From assembly GCA_021820065.1 (NCBI GenBank), contig JAKAEE010000006.1, positions 16,142-80,141 of the forward strand: a DNA stretch of 64,000 bases, written 5' to 3'. Source of the stretch: Bacteroidota bacterium. GTDB lineage: Bacteria; Bacteroidota; Ignavibacteria; Ignavibacteriales; Melioribacteraceae. Below, piece after piece: positions 34,574-43,833 of this stretch. The notes under the pieces are model-generated. The model was not told where the DNA came from and made no database searches. It saw only the letters and a list, made by a program, of their open reading frames with translations. The translations under genes were made by a program, and so were the position numbers. Numbering within the stretch: position 1 is the first letter of the stretch; the number at the start of each line of letters is the position of its first letter.

Positions 34574-36069
34574 AAAAATTATTGACCGAATTGATAAAGA
34601 AAAATTTCAATGCGCTGCTGGAAAGTTGGGTAATAAAACTATCACCCATTCTTAAGGACAAACTTTTAGACTCGCAAATACAAACGTTCGCGGAAAACAG
34701 CATCACCACTTTCATCGATGTAACGGAAAACAACGACTACCTGCAAGCCGATCAATACCTTATAGATATCTACACGCTCTTCTCTAAAGCCAATTTAAAT
34801 CTACTCGAAGTCAGCCAGATTTTCAGTCAAGGCCGATTTGCTCTTATTGAATTAATTGAACGTGAACGTGTTGACAGCGCAGATTCAATTATTCTGCTTG
34901 GTTTCGCGGATGATTTGATCGAGCAGTTATTCGCGCGGTACGGAATGCTTCATCAAGAAACTAAAATGAAGGCGTTGATACGCGACCGTGACCGTCTTTC
35001 GTCGAAGCTGGAAATCAATCTGCAATATTTGAAAAACATTCTCCACACTTCGGATTCGGCGATCATGATGGTTGATAACGATGAAAAGTTCATTGCATGG
35101 AACAAAGGCGCGGAACAAATTTTCGGTTACACTGAAAATGAAGTGCTCGGAAAATCTTCATCGCTGTTGCTGCCTAAAGGTGATCAATACGCAAATCAGT
35201 TATCCAAGATACAAAGTGAATCGCGGGCGGACGGACGTTCGATGATTCTTGATACGGAACGAAAAAGAAAAGACGGCGAAATTATCAGCGTTCGTTTAAC
35301 CGTAACAAGTCTTCAAGACAAGCTCGGCAAGTATGCTGGCAGATCGATAATCATAAACGATTATTCGGAATACAAACGCCTTCAGGCTCAGATCGATCAA
35401 TCGGAAAAATTAGCCGTCATCGGACAAATTGCCGCCGGTGTTGCGCATGAAATCGGAAATCCATTGACTTCAATTTCCTCTCTGGTTCAAATACTTCAGA
35501 GAAGAAGCCAAGATCAGTTTATGAATGAGCAGCTCGCCAACATTAAAGAGAACATAGACCGGATTTCAAAAATTGTGCGCGAGCTTGTTGATTTTTCCCG
35601 GCCGCCAAGTTATGAAACCGAATCTCAGGACATCAGCGACATAATTAAAACAGCGCTTGGAATTGTAAAGTACGATAAGCGTGTGCGTCACGTAAATTTT
35701 GAAACAGATTTTAAAACCGGTCTGCCGCATGTAAATGTTGCCGCCGATCAGCTTCTCCAAGTCTTTGTAAATATTCTTATCAACGCACTTGATGCAATTG
35801 AAGGCAACGGAACGATTGCAATGAAGTCGGACTTTGACAATAGAAACGTTTCGGTTTCAATCTCAGATAACGGCTGCGGTATGGATGAGGCGACAGTCGA
35901 GAAAATTTTCGATCCGTTCTTTACAACAAAAGAAGTTGGCAGAGGTACGGGACTTGGATTATCGGTCAGTTACGGAATCGTTCATCGATTCCACGGTGAA
36001 ATTAGAGTTAAGAGTAAAATCAATGAAGGAAGCACTTTCACAATAATTCTTCCTATTGCGCTAAATTAG
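34570..36069 (+). CDS. PAS-domain sensor histidine kinase (NtrB-like)
   Basis: A 499-residue soluble kinase. Residues 1-130 form a helical sensor-like region resembling RsbR-type globin-fold domains; a PAS domain covers about 150-270; HisKA carries the phosphorylated His293 in [14 protein letters not shown]; the ATP-binding domain has [37 protein letters not shown]. No transmembrane segment. It is followed after 11 nt by an NtrC-type regulator that is its likely partner. Confidence 0.92.
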   Translation: MKKLLTELIKKNFNALLESWVIKLSPILKDKLLDSQIQTFAENSITTFIDVTENNDYLQADQYLIDIYTLFSKANLNLLEVSQIFSQGRFALIELIERERVDSADSIILLGFADDLIEQLFARYGMLHQETKMKALIRDRDRLSSKLEINLQYLKNILHTSDSAIMMVDNDEKFIAWNKGAEQIFGYTENEVLGKSSSLLLPKGDQYANQLSKIQSESRADGRSMILDTERKRKDGEIISVRLTVTSLQDKLGKYAGRSIIINDYSEYKRLQAQIDQSEKLAVIGQIAAGVAHEIGNPLTSISSLVQILQRRSQDQFMNEQLANIKENIDRISKIVRELVDFSRPPSYETESQDISDIIKTALGIVKYDKRVRHVNFETDFKTGLPHVNVAADQLLQVFVNILINALDAIEGNGTIAMKSDFDNRNVSVSISDNGCGMDEATVEKIFDPFFTTKEVGRGTGLGLSVSYGIVHRFHGEIRVKSKINEGSTFTIILPIALN

Positions 36070-36080
36070 ACGGAGAAAAA

Positions 36081-37451
36081 ATGTCTGCAAAAATTTTGAT
36101 TGTCGATGATGAAAAACCAATCCGAGATTCACTTAAGATGGTATTGGATGAAGAAGGATTTTCTACCGAAGTTGCCGCCGACGGAGAGGAAGCGCTTCAA
36201 AAAATTCAAGAAATTAATTTTGATATTGTTGTTACAGATATAAAAATGCCGAAGCTGGACGGCATGCAGCTTCTGGAATCTGCATCCAAGATTTCGCCTG
36301 AAACATTTTTTATTATCATGACGGCATACGCTTCAGTTAAAACTGCTATCGATGCACTCCGGCAGGGCGCGTTCGATTATCTCATAAAACCGGTAGAGTT
36401 TGACGACTTGATTATTCGTATAAAGAGACTGATCCATTACAAACAGATGGCGCTCGAAAATAAAACGTTACGGCAAAGAATTTCTTCCGATACGGGGTTC
36501 ACAAATCTTATCGGAAAGAGTGAGCCGATGAAAAAAGTTTTTCAGGTAATTCAGCAAGTGGCGCCGACAAACAGCAACGTTTTAATTTACGGAAAAAGCG
36601 GAACGGGAAAAGAGCTCGTCGCAAAAGCGATTCATTTTAACAGCCGCAGAAAGGACAATATTTTTCTCCCAATAAATTGCGGCGCAATTTCCGAGAACTT
36701 AATCGAAAGCGAATTGTTCGGACATAAAAAAGGATCGTTCACGGGTGCTACTGAAGATAAGCAGGGACTTTTCAAAGTAGCCGACGGCGGAACACTGTTC
36801 TTGGATGAGATCGGCGAGCTGCCGTTAAATTTACAAGTAAAACTTTTGCGTGCAATTGAAGACAAAGAATTTATTCCGGTCGGCGGAGTAAAACCCGTGA
36901 GCACCAACGTAAGAATAATTGCCGCTACTAATCAAAATTTGTTTGAGAAGACAAAATCCGGAGAATTCAGAGAAGACCTTTTCTACAGATTGAACGTTGT
37001 GGAACTAAAGCTTCCCTCGCTGAACGAACGCAAGGAAGATATTCCTTTGCTTATCTCACACTTTTTAGAAATGTACTGCGGCGAAATGGGTAAAAAAATT
37101 CTCGGCGTTACAAACGAAACAATGAAGGTATTGATTTCTCACGACTGGCGCGGTGGTGTGAGAGAATTGGAAAACGTTATCGAACGCGCGGTTATTTTTG
37201 CCGCCGGCGATTATCTTGTCGTCAACGACCTTGCCGAATATGTCCGCGGCAGCGACCTACCCGGCAGTTATCCCGATTCATTGAAAGACGCATTAAGAAA
37301 TTTTGAGCATGAGCATATACTAAAGACAATAAAAAAATACGAGTACAACAAAGAAGAAGTCGCAAAGGCGTTAGAGATCGGACTATCGTCGCTTTACAGA
37401 AAAATGGATGAGCTTGGTATCCCAACTAAATTTCCAAAAGACGAGTCATAA
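36081..37451 (+). CDS. Sigma-54-dependent response regulator (NtrC family)
   Basis: 456 residues in three parts: a receiver with Asp53 (VVTDIKMPKLDG) and LIKPVEF; a AAA+ domain with Walker A GKSGTGKELVAK, the sigma-54 contact loop as GSFTGA (usually GAFTGA), Walker B GGTLFLDEIGELP, and the arginine fingers in EDLFYRLNVVEL; and a Fis-type helix-turn-helix (KEEVAKALEIGLSSLYRKMDELG). It activates sigma-54 promoters upon phosphorylation, probably by the kinase encoded 11 nt upstream. Confidence 0.95.
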   Translation: MSAKILIVDDEKPIRDSLKMVLDEEGFSTEVAADGEEALQKIQEINFDIVVTDIKMPKLDGMQLLESASKISPETFFIIMTAYASVKTAIDALRQGAFDYLIKPVEFDDLIIRIKRLIHYKQMALENKTLRQRISSDTGFTNLIGKSEPMKKVFQVIQQVAPTNSNVLIYGKSGTGKELVAKAIHFNSRRKDNIFLPINCGAISENLIESELFGHKKGSFTGATEDKQGLFKVADGGTLFLDEIGELPLNLQVKLLRAIEDKEFIPVGGVKPVSTNVRIIAATNQNLFEKTKSGEFREDLFYRLNVVELKLPSLNERKEDIPLLISHFLEMYCGEMGKKILGVTNETMKVLISHDWRGGVRELENVIERAVIFAAGDYLVVNDLAEYVRGSDLPGSYPDSLKDALRNFEHEHILKTIKKYEYNKEEVAKALEIGLSSLYRKMDELGIPTKFPKDES

Positions 37452-37536
37452 CTTTCCTGCTAAGAATCAAACGGACGGTGAAGTATTTGCTTTAATTTCT
37501 TATATTTAATTAGTTACTCATAGACCGAAGAACGCA

Positions 37537-39027
37537 ATGAAAAAAAGCAGTGTAGATTATTCCGGCTTAAATAATTTTTCTGAAGGTATGACGGATGTTT
37601 TTTTCATTGCCGAAAATTTTGACGGACAAAATAATTTTTTCATTTCGGACTCCATTGAAAAAATTACCGGTTACTCCCCTTCTGAAATAGACGCTCTGCC
37701 TGAACATCTTTACTCGCTTGCATTTGATAACGACTTGCCAATCATCAAAAAAGCATTGATGGAACTTGAAAACAGTTCTACCCAGAACGAATCGGAAATT
37801 GTGTATCGTATTATTGCCAAGGACGGCAAGATTGTCTGGCTTAATGAAGCTGTTTTGGTGAAGAGAGAATTAGCATCGGGAAAAATTATTGAACAAAAAA
37901 GTACCGTGTTGAACATCACGAGACTTAAAAATAAAGAAGCCGAACTTCAGAAATCCCTTGAATTATTGAAAGAACAAAACGTTTCAAAAGATAAATTCAT
38001 TTCGATAATATCTCACGACCTCCGCGCTCCATTTACAACCTTGTTGGGCTTTTCGGAAATACTTTTGAATGAAGCAGAGGTTTCAGAAGAAGAAAAGAAT
38101 GAATATCTACATTACATTTACGATGCATCAAAGTCTCAACTGAATCTTATCAATTGCCTTTTGGATTGGTCGCGTCTGCAAACAGGCAGAATCAAAGTTG
38201 AACCGGCACGTCTCAATGTAAAGCAGGCAATTTCAAATGCAATAACACCGCTCACAGGCGATGCGATGCGGAAAAATATTGATATCAAATTAGATATTCC
38301 TTCGGATCTGCACATCAATGCAGATGAAAGATTGTTCGGTCAAGCGATTATCAATTTTACCACCAATGCAATTAAATTTACGCCGGAAGGAAAAGACGTT
38401 CACATATCTTCCAGCAGATTTAAGGAAGGAATGATCGAAGTCGTCGTACGCGACGAAGGTCTCGGCATTTCGGAAGAGAACCAATCAAAACTTTTCCGAA
38501 TCGATCAAAAATTTTCACTGGTCGGAACGAGCGGAGAAAAAGGTAGCGGTCTAGGACTCACATTGGTCAAAGAGATCGTAGATAAACACGGCGGACAGGT
38601 TTGGTTTTATTCGCAGATCGGTGAAGGGAGTGAATTCCATTTCACAGTTCCCGAGGCAAAGAATCTAATTCTTCTCGTCGAGGATGATGAAGACATACGC
38701 AGCTCGTATAAAAAAATAATTGAAACCGCACTTCCGAACTTTGATCTGAAATTTGCCGCCAACGGTTACGAAGCAATTAACATGTACCGCGATCTTCTGC
38801 CGACAATTATAATAACAGATCACGACATGCCGCTGATGAACGGTATTCAGTTGGTTGAAGCGATACACAAAAAAGAATCGAATCGTTCAATTCCGATTGT
38901 TGTAATTTCCACAAAGCTCAACGAAGAAATAACTAAAAAGTATTTGAAACTTGGTATAGATAAAATTGTGTTGAAACCAGTTGATCAGGAACAACTTGCA
39001 CGTGTAGTGCGTGAGTGTTTATACTGA
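37537..39027 (+). CDS. Hybrid sensor: PAS-histidine kinase-receiver
   Basis: A 496-residue soluble protein with an N-terminal PAS domain (residues ~15-130), HisKA with His160 in SIISHDLRAPFTTLLGF, an ATPase domain (NFTTNAIKFTP, RDEGLGISEE, GEKGSGLGLTLVKEIV), and a C-terminal receiver with the phospho-acceptor Asp in TIIITDHDMPLMNG and KPVD. It may regulate its own output or pass phosphate onward. Separated from the NtrC-like gene by 85 nt. Confidence 0.92.
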   Translation: MKKSSVDYSGLNNFSEGMTDVFFIAENFDGQNNFFISDSIEKITGYSPSEIDALPEHLYSLAFDNDLPIIKKALMELENSSTQNESEIVYRIIAKDGKIVWLNEAVLVKRELASGKIIEQKSTVLNITRLKNKEAELQKSLELLKEQNVSKDKFISIISHDLRAPFTTLLGFSEILLNEAEVSEEEKNEYLHYIYDASKSQLNLINCLLDWSRLQTGRIKVEPARLNVKQAISNAITPLTGDAMRKNIDIKLDIPSDLHINADERLFGQAIINFTTNAIKFTPEGKDVHISSSRFKEGMIEVVVRDEGLGISEENQSKLFRIDQKFSLVGTSGEKGSGLGLTLVKEIVDKHGGQVWFYSQIGEGSEFHFTVPEAKNLILLVEDDEDIRSSYKKIIETALPNFDLKFAANGYEAINMYRDLLPTIIITDHDMPLMNGIQLVEAIHKKESNRSIPIVVISTKLNEEITKKYLKLGIDKIVLKPVDQEQLARVVRECLY

Positions 39028-39063
39028 GCATTAAAAATAAAAGTTTTAATGGGGAAACAAAAA

Positions 39064-39585
39064 ATGAGTTCGGAAGGCAATTTAATTATTAAGAAATGGT
39101 TTGCATTATATACCAAACCGCAACAAGAATTTAAAGCCGCATTTCAGTTGGAAGGCAAAGAGATTGAATACTATCTTCCGACAATTACTCGCTTCAAACA
39201 ATGGAGCGATAGAAAGAAAAAAATTGAAGAGCCGCTTTTAAGAGGATATGTTTTTATTCATGCTATAGAAAAGGAAAGATTAATTTCGCTTCAACAATCT
39301 TCAATTGTTAAGACTATAGGTTTTAACGGCAAACCGTCGTGTATTCCGGATTGGGAAATCGACAACTTGAAAAAGCTGCTCGAAAAATCTTCCGACGTTT
39401 TTGTAAGCCATCAAATTGAACTTGGAACAAAGGTCAAAATTATTGACGGACCATTTAAGGATGTCGTTGGTACTGTGTGCAAACGTCAGGAAGAAAAATG
39501 GTTTTGTGTCTCAATAGAATTACTCCGCCAAACGGTGATGGTTCGGTTGACTGAAGAAAACATCGTACAAATTTTAGAAAACTAG
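39064..39585 (+). CDS. NusG-like (UpxY/LoaP-type) specialised antiterminator
   Basis: A 173-residue NusG paralogue. The NGN domain begins KKWFALYTKPQQEFKAAFQL and contains LLRGYVFIHA; the C-terminal KOW domain reads LGTKVKIIDGPFKDVVGTV. Such paralogues bind RNA polymerase and process specific long operons, often for polysaccharide. The M at 39064 is preceded by GGGGA; an in-frame ATG at 39049 would add five residues. Unusually it is not next to a polysaccharide operon in this window; the nearest sugar cluster ends 6 kb away. Confidence 0.88.
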   Translation: MSSEGNLIIKKWFALYTKPQQEFKAAFQLEGKEIEYYLPTITRFKQWSDRKKKIEEPLLRGYVFIHAIEKERLISLQQSSIVKTIGFNGKPSCIPDWEIDNLKKLLEKSSDVFVSHQIELGTKVKIIDGPFKDVVGTVCKRQEEKWFCVSIELLRQTVMVRLTEENIVQILEN

Positions 39586-39648
39586 TCTTTTCCCCTCATA
39601 TTTATTTTTATTAAATTGAAACGGAATTAAGTATCCCACAATTAATAT

Positions 39649-40623
39649 ATGCTCAAACAAAAAGAATTGATTGATTTTTCAATCGGTGATGAAATAACAC
39701 TTTTCCTTATCGTCAGTAAGTTCGAAATAAAAACTTCCAAGACCGGTTCAAGTTATTTGAATCTTGAACTTAGAGACAAATCCGCTGCTCTACCGGCAAA
39801 AGTTTGGGACCGCATTGAAAATATTAAGGATACCGTTAGAGAAGGAACTATTGTAAAAATTGCCGGGAAGATAGAAGAGTTTAACGGCGCACCGCAGATT
39901 AAGATTAATAAAATCCGCGCAGCAAAAGATAACGACAATGTTCGTACGGATGATTTTCTGCCAAGGTCCAAACGACCGCTCGATGTTATGACAAACGAGT
40001 TGAACCAAGTAATTGACTCGATTACAAATTCTTATCTTAACAAACTTATCAAGTCAATCTTAACCGGTAAAAATTTGGAAAAATTTTGCCGCACGCCAGC
40101 GGGTAAGGCGTGGCATCATGCTTACGTTCACGGATTGCTTGAACACACATTGGAGATTATTAAGATTTGTGATTTGATGTGCACGTTCCATCTAGAAATT
40201 AATCGTGATCTTTTGGTTAGCGGCGCCCTGCTGCATGATTTCGGAAAAACGGAAGAACTTACGTATGATTCCGTATTCGATTATTCCGACAAAGGGAAAC
40301 TTATCGGACACATCATGATAGGCGCGCTTGAAGTTGAAAAAGCCGCATCGTCAATTCCAAACTTTCCTGAGGAATTAAAGAATCAGCTTGTTCATCTTAT
40401 TCTTTCTCACCAGGGCAAATTGGAATTTGCATCACCGGTAGAGCCGAAAACGTTGGAAGCAATTGTTTTATATCAAGCAGATGAACTTAGCGCAAAGACA
40501 AATGCATACAGAAGTGCGATAGAAGCAGACAAAAATAAAGGCGGCAGTTGGACAAGATTTTTACCTCTCGCTAATACCGCATTATATATATCAAACGAAG
40601 AATCAAAAAAAACAACTAATTAA
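39649..40623 (+). CDS. HD-domain 3'-5' exoribonuclease, YhaM-like
   Basis: 324 residues: an N-terminal OB-fold (EIKTSKTGSSYLNLELRDKSAALPAKVWD) and a C-terminal HD phosphohydrolase domain (HHAYVHGLLEHTLEI, SGALLHDFGKTEEL). This order is that of YhaM/CBF1, which degrades RNA and ssDNA from the 3' end. The GHIMIGALEV and LSHQGKLEFASPVEPKTLEAIVLYQADELSAK segments match YhaM closely. Confidence 0.9.
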   Translation: MLKQKELIDFSIGDEITLFLIVSKFEIKTSKTGSSYLNLELRDKSAALPAKVWDRIENIKDTVREGTIVKIAGKIEEFNGAPQIKINKIRAAKDNDNVRTDDFLPRSKRPLDVMTNELNQVIDSITNSYLNKLIKSILTGKNLEKFCRTPAGKAWHHAYVHGLLEHTLEIIKICDLMCTFHLEINRDLLVSGALLHDFGKTEELTYDSVFDYSDKGKLIGHIMIGALEVEKAASSIPNFPEELKNQLVHLILSHQGKLEFASPVEPKTLEAIVLYQADELSAKTNAYRSAIEADKNKGGSWTRFLPLANTALYISNEESKKTTN

Positions 40624-40645
40624 AAATTAACTGAGGAACGGTAAC

Positions 40646-41431
40646 ATGAAAAAACAAAACGGCATAGTACTGATTCTATTCCTCGCTTTGTCATTTGCAT
40701 CAGTAAAAATATTTGCGCAATCGATTGATCAGATGATCAACGAAGTTGAAGATTACTACAAACAATTCAATAATGAAAAGGCTCTTGAAGTTCTGAAGAA
40801 TGCGGAAAAGATAGATCCAAATAATTTTGAAGTTCTCTGGCGTATTTCCCGCACATACGTAGATATTGCCGACAAAATGCCGAAAAAAACTAGCGCTGAA
40901 GAAGATGCTCAACTAGCGACATATCAGAAAGCGCTTGACTACGCGGACAAAGCAGTTAAAATAAAACCAGATCAATCTGTTGGTTTCTTGAGGCGCGCAA
41001 TTGCTAATGGAAAGATTGCTCTCTTCAAAGGAGTCTTTTCTGTTGCGGGGGTTGTAAACAGTGTAAGGGCTGATGTAGAAAAAGCAATTCAGCTCGGCAA
41101 CGGCGGAAATTTTATTCAGGGCGTTGCTCATTATGTTCTGGCAAGAACACATGCCAAGACAAGTGAGAAATGGAAACCGGCTCGCTCAATTCTCGGATTA
41201 GGCTGGGCGGATAATGATATTGCATTGCAAGAATATAAGAAGGCGATAGAAATTTATCCCGGCTATATGATGTTTTACGTTGACTACGCGCATTCATTGA
41301 TTCGTGAAGACGATTACAAAACCGCGCGCGAAATGTTAAACAAAGCTTTGACTTGTCAATTCCAGCATCAAGACGATGTAAACCGTCTCGCCGAAGCAAA
41401 GAAAATGTTGAACGATATAAAAAACGAATAA
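40646..41431 (+). CDS. Exported TPR-repeat protein
   Basis: A 261-residue protein with a signal peptide (IVLILFLALSFASVKIFAQ, cleaved before SIDQ) and several tetratricopeptide repeats (EALEVLKNAEKIDPNNFEVLW, YADKAVKIKPDQSVGFL, YKKAIEIYPGYMMFYVDYAH). A protein-binding scaffold in the periplasm; partners are unknown. 22 nt after the YhaM-like gene. Confidence 0.85.
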   Translation: MKKQNGIVLILFLALSFASVKIFAQSIDQMINEVEDYYKQFNNEKALEVLKNAEKIDPNNFEVLWRISRTYVDIADKMPKKTSAEEDAQLATYQKALDYADKAVKIKPDQSVGFLRRAIANGKIALFKGVFSVAGVVNSVRADVEKAIQLGNGGNFIQGVAHYVLARTHAKTSEKWKPARSILGLGWADNDIALQEYKKAIEIYPGYMMFYVDYAHSLIREDDYKTAREMLNKALTCQFQHQDDVNRLAEAKKMLNDIKNE

Positions 41432-41438
41432 CTAATTT

Positions 41439-41564
41439 GTCATTCTGATCCCGATGCCGCGAGATTTTTCATGGCATCGGGAGAAGAATCTCTAAGTCTT
41501 AATGTTTTAGACTCTTCACTTCCTGCCTCGCCTTTCTCGGCAAGGCGGGCGTTCAGAGTGATAC
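41439..41564. repeat. MITE-like interspersed element, ~126 bp
   Basis: Outer ends GTCATTCTGA (41439-41448) and TCAGAGTGATAC (41553-41564) are imperfect inverted repeats. Inside are a 10-bp palindrome TCCCGATGCC / GGCATCGGGA (41449-41458, 41473-41482), an AGAAGAATCTC segment, and a GC-rich hairpin CCTGCCTCGCC...GGCGGGC that is a reverse-complement relative of the one at 7834-7855. The GTCATTCTGA...GAAGAATCT layout is known from dispersed repeats in many bacteria. No coding sequence within. Confidence 0.65.
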
Positions 41565-41577
41565 ACTTAATTTCATT

Positions 41578-42330
41578 ATGCAATTCAAATCAGAATTTCT
41601 ACAAAAACTTTTTTCCGCAAAAAAGATTGTCTTCTTTACCGGCGCCGGGATTTCCGCTGAGAGCGGCATTTCAACATTCCGGGGCAAAGACGGTATTTGG
41701 AATAAGATGAAACCGGAAGAACTTGCGAACTTTGACGCATTCATGCGCAACCCGGATCTGGTTTGGGAATGGTATCAACATAGAAGAGATATTGTTCACA
41801 AAGCTCAACCAAATGCCGGACATATTGCAATTGCGGAACTCGAAAAATATTTTGACGTAACCGTGGTAACACAAAACATTGATAACCTCCATCACAGAGC
41901 CGGATCAAAGAAAATTTTTGAGCTCCACGGAAATATCGAAAGAAATTATTGCGTTGAATGCCACACCTTTTATAACTCATTCGATATAGAAGCAACCAGA
42001 AGCGCACCTAAATGCAAAAACTGCCGCGGACTTGTTCGTCCCGATGTTGTTTGGTTTGGCGAAACGCTTCCGGAAGATCAATTCGGCGGCGGAGAAAAAG
42101 CGGCTGAATGGAGTGACATATGTTTTGTGGTCGGAACCTCTGCCGTCGTTTATCCCGCCGCGTATATCCCGATTACTGCCAAACGTGCAGGTTCTTACAT
42201 TGTAGAAGTAAATATTGAACCAACTGATTTAACTCAGTTTGCGGATTATTCCATCTTTGGAAAAGCAGGAGATATATTGCCTAAAATCTTGAATGAGGTT
42301 AAGAATTCTAAAATTCAATCTCCAGGGTAG
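41578..42330 (+). CDS. NAD-dependent protein deacylase (sirtuin, class III/CobB type)
   Basis: 250 residues with all sirtuin elements: FTGAGISAESGISTFRG (NAD binding), TQNIDNLHHRAG, ELHGN with the catalytic histidine, four zinc cysteines (CVEC and CKNC), RPDVVWFGE, and VVGTSAVVYPAAY. The YQHR tetrad in WEWYQHRRDIV matches the Y-x-x-R pair that binds succinyl/malonyl groups in SIRT5 and CobB, so it probably removes acidic acyl groups too. It begins 13 nt after a MITE-like element. Confidence 0.94.
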   Translation: MQFKSEFLQKLFSAKKIVFFTGAGISAESGISTFRGKDGIWNKMKPEELANFDAFMRNPDLVWEWYQHRRDIVHKAQPNAGHIAIAELEKYFDVTVVTQNIDNLHHRAGSKKIFELHGNIERNYCVECHTFYNSFDIEATRSAPKCKNCRGLVRPDVVWFGETLPEDQFGGGEKAAEWSDICFVVGTSAVVYPAAYIPITAKRAGSYIVEVNIEPTDLTQFADYSIFGKAGDILPKILNEVKNSKIQSPG

Positions 42331-42347
42331 TCTCTATCAAGTGAAAC

Positions 42348-42761
42348 CTAAATACTTGTTTCTTCTTCAGCATAAGTGTTTTCCGTTTCTAAAACCCGCA
42401 CCTTTACGGAGTGAATATTCCCGGGAAGTTTTGCCGATTTGATTTTGTCAAGAAGATAAAGACAAATGTTTTCCGCTGTCGTTTCGAAATCTACTACAAC
42501 GTATCGAGAGTTTAATGTTTGCAAAGCGTGCAAAAGTTCTTTGTCACTACTGAAGACCATGAATGAATGATCCATCTCCTCTATCAAAGGCTCGATAATT
42601 TTTTTCACGTCGTAGTAGTCCAGCACCATTCCGTTTTGGTCGGATTCGCCGGTTAATTCAACCATACATTTGTATGAATGCCCGTGAAGGTTTTTACATT
42701 TCCCCTTGTGAAAAGTTAAACGATGACCCATCTCCCAAGTAAATTCTTTTGCAATCTTCAT
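42348..42761 (-). CDS. queD: 6-carboxytetrahydropterin synthase QueD
   Basis: Second step of queuosine/7-deazaguanine synthesis, converting dihydroneopterin triphosphate to carboxy-tetrahydropterin. Zinc histidines are in WEMGHRLTF and NLHGHSYK, the catalytic cysteine in KGKCKNLHGH, and an acidic triad helper in ETTAENI. The ATG at 42761 overlaps the queE stop (TAATG), giving 137 residues. It converges with the sirtuin gene. Confidence 0.93.
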   Translation of the reverse strand: MKIAKEFTWEMGHRLTFHKGKCKNLHGHSYKCMVELTGESDQNGMVLDYYDVKKIIEPLIEEMDHSFMVFSSDKELLHALQTLNSRYVVVDFETTAENICLYLLDKIKSAKLPGNIHSVKVRVLETENTYAEEETSI

Positions 42762-43399
42762 TAAACACCTTTTGCGGTTGGTTCCCAAATAAATTTATGC
42801 ATCTGCAATTGGAATCTGACTTTCAAATTATCTTCCAACATCCATTCCACAAGTTTTGCCGGTTCAAGCGCTCCAAAGACAACAGACAAAAGAATGCTAC
42901 ACTTTTTCTCTAACTCATATTTTTTTAGAATGTCTTTTGTCCAATCGTAATCTTCGCGCGTTCCGATTACAAATTTGATTTCGTCCGTTGGTTTAATAAA
43001 GTCTAGATTTTCGTAAAGATTTTTTTTCATCATTTTGCTGGATGGACATTTCAAATCGAGAATAATCATTACACGTTTATCAATATCCTTAATAGGCAAA
43101 CTTCCGCCGGTTTCAAGCATCACATCGAAACCTTCATCGCATAATCGTTTCATCAACTCTATCGAATCATCCTGGAACAGCGGTTCACCGCCGGTAATCT
43201 CGATCAACTTGCAGTCATATTTTTTTACTTCCGAAATACTTTCCTCGACCGACATATCTTTGCCGTCGTAAAACGCATATTCCGTATCGCAATATGAACA
43301 GCGCAAATTGCAATAGGTCAACCGCACAAAAACACACGGCAGCCCGGCTTTTGAGCTCTCACCTTGTATTGATCGATATATTTCGTTTATTTTCAGCAT
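42761..43399 (-). CDS. queE: 7-carboxy-7-deazaguanine synthase QueE
   Basis: Radical SAM enzyme that contracts the pterin ring to 7-carboxy-7-deazaguanine. EIYRSIQGESSKAGLPCVFVRL at the N terminus, the cluster motif CNLRCSYCD (CX3CX2C), and EITGGEPLFQ are signatures. 212 residues. It overlaps queD by one base; queC and queF are not in the window. Divergent from rpsT. Confidence 0.95.
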   Translation of the reverse strand: MLKINEIYRSIQGESSKAGLPCVFVRLTYCNLRCSYCDTEYAFYDGKDMSVEESISEVKKYDCKLIEITGGEPLFQDDSIELMKRLCDEGFDVMLETGGSLPIKDIDKRVMIILDLKCPSSKMMKKNLYENLDFIKPTDEIKFVIGTREDYDWTKDILKKYELEKKCSILLSVVFGALEPAKLVEWMLEDNLKVRFQLQMHKFIWEPTAKGV

Positions 43400-43421
43400 A
43401 AAACTTCATTTCAAAGTGGCG

Positions 43422-43429
43422 CAAAGATA
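43422..43429 (-). promoter_or_regulatory. Candidate -7 promoter element for queE-queD
   Basis: Minus-strand TATCTTTG fits TAnnTTTG, 23 nt before the queE ATG; a T-run ~18-20 nt upstream partly matches the -33 box. Confidence 0.45.
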
Positions 43430-43483
43430 ACAACGAAGCGGTATATAAAAAAGTTGCGGATTTATTTCGCCGTCACCTTTAAG

Positions 43484-43515
43484 TTTGATTCGAATACCGT
43501 TTAATACTATATTTG
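43484..43515 (+). promoter_or_regulatory. rpsT promoter, Bacteroidetes type
   Basis: TTTG at 43484-43487, a 20-nt spacer, then TATATTTG at 43508-43515: a full match to the TTTG-N19-21-TAnnTTTG consensus, 32 nt before the rpsT ATG. This is the clearest promoter in the window. Confidence 0.65.
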
Positions 43516-43547
43516 TCCACAATTTTAAACAAAATAAGGTTTCATTA

Positions 43548-43811
43548 ATGGCGCACCACAAATCAGCACAGAAAAGAGTAAGATCAACCAAGAGAAGACA
43601 GGAAAGAAATAAAACTGCATTATCAAAAGTAAAAACGCTCGTTAAGAAAGTTCAAAGCACGGAAGACGCTGAAAAAGCTCAGGTATATTTGAAAGAAGCA
43701 GTTGCATTCCTAGACAAAACCGCAGCCAAAGGAAGAATTCACAAGAACAAAGCTGCCAGAAATAAATCTGCTCTTACAAAGCACGTCAACAAGTTAGCTG
43801 CGAAGAAATAA
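43548..43811 (+). CDS. rpsT: 30S ribosomal protein S20
   Basis: An 87-residue, very basic helical protein that binds 16S rRNA. AHHKSAQKRVRSTKRRQERNK at the N terminus and KGRIHKNKAARNKSALTKHVN at the C terminus are diagnostic. The ATG at 43548 is chosen because the family starts with MA-H-K-S; the frame is open further upstream across the promoter. Monocistronic, with its own promoter and terminator. Confidence 0.97.
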   Translation: MAHHKSAQKRVRSTKRRQERNKTALSKVKTLVKKVQSTEDAEKAQVYLKEAVAFLDKTAAKGRIHKNKAARNKSALTKHVNKLAAKK

Positions 43812-43833
43812 TTTTTAAAAACTTCTTTTTATG

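Noticed and set aside
43485..43547. 5' extension of rpsT
   Set aside because: Covers the promoter; S20 proteins begin MA-H-K-S, found at 43548.
43400..43547. preQ1 riboswitch before queE
   Set aside because: No C-rich hairpin with A-rich tail was seen on the queE strand; the segment contains ordinary promoter elements.
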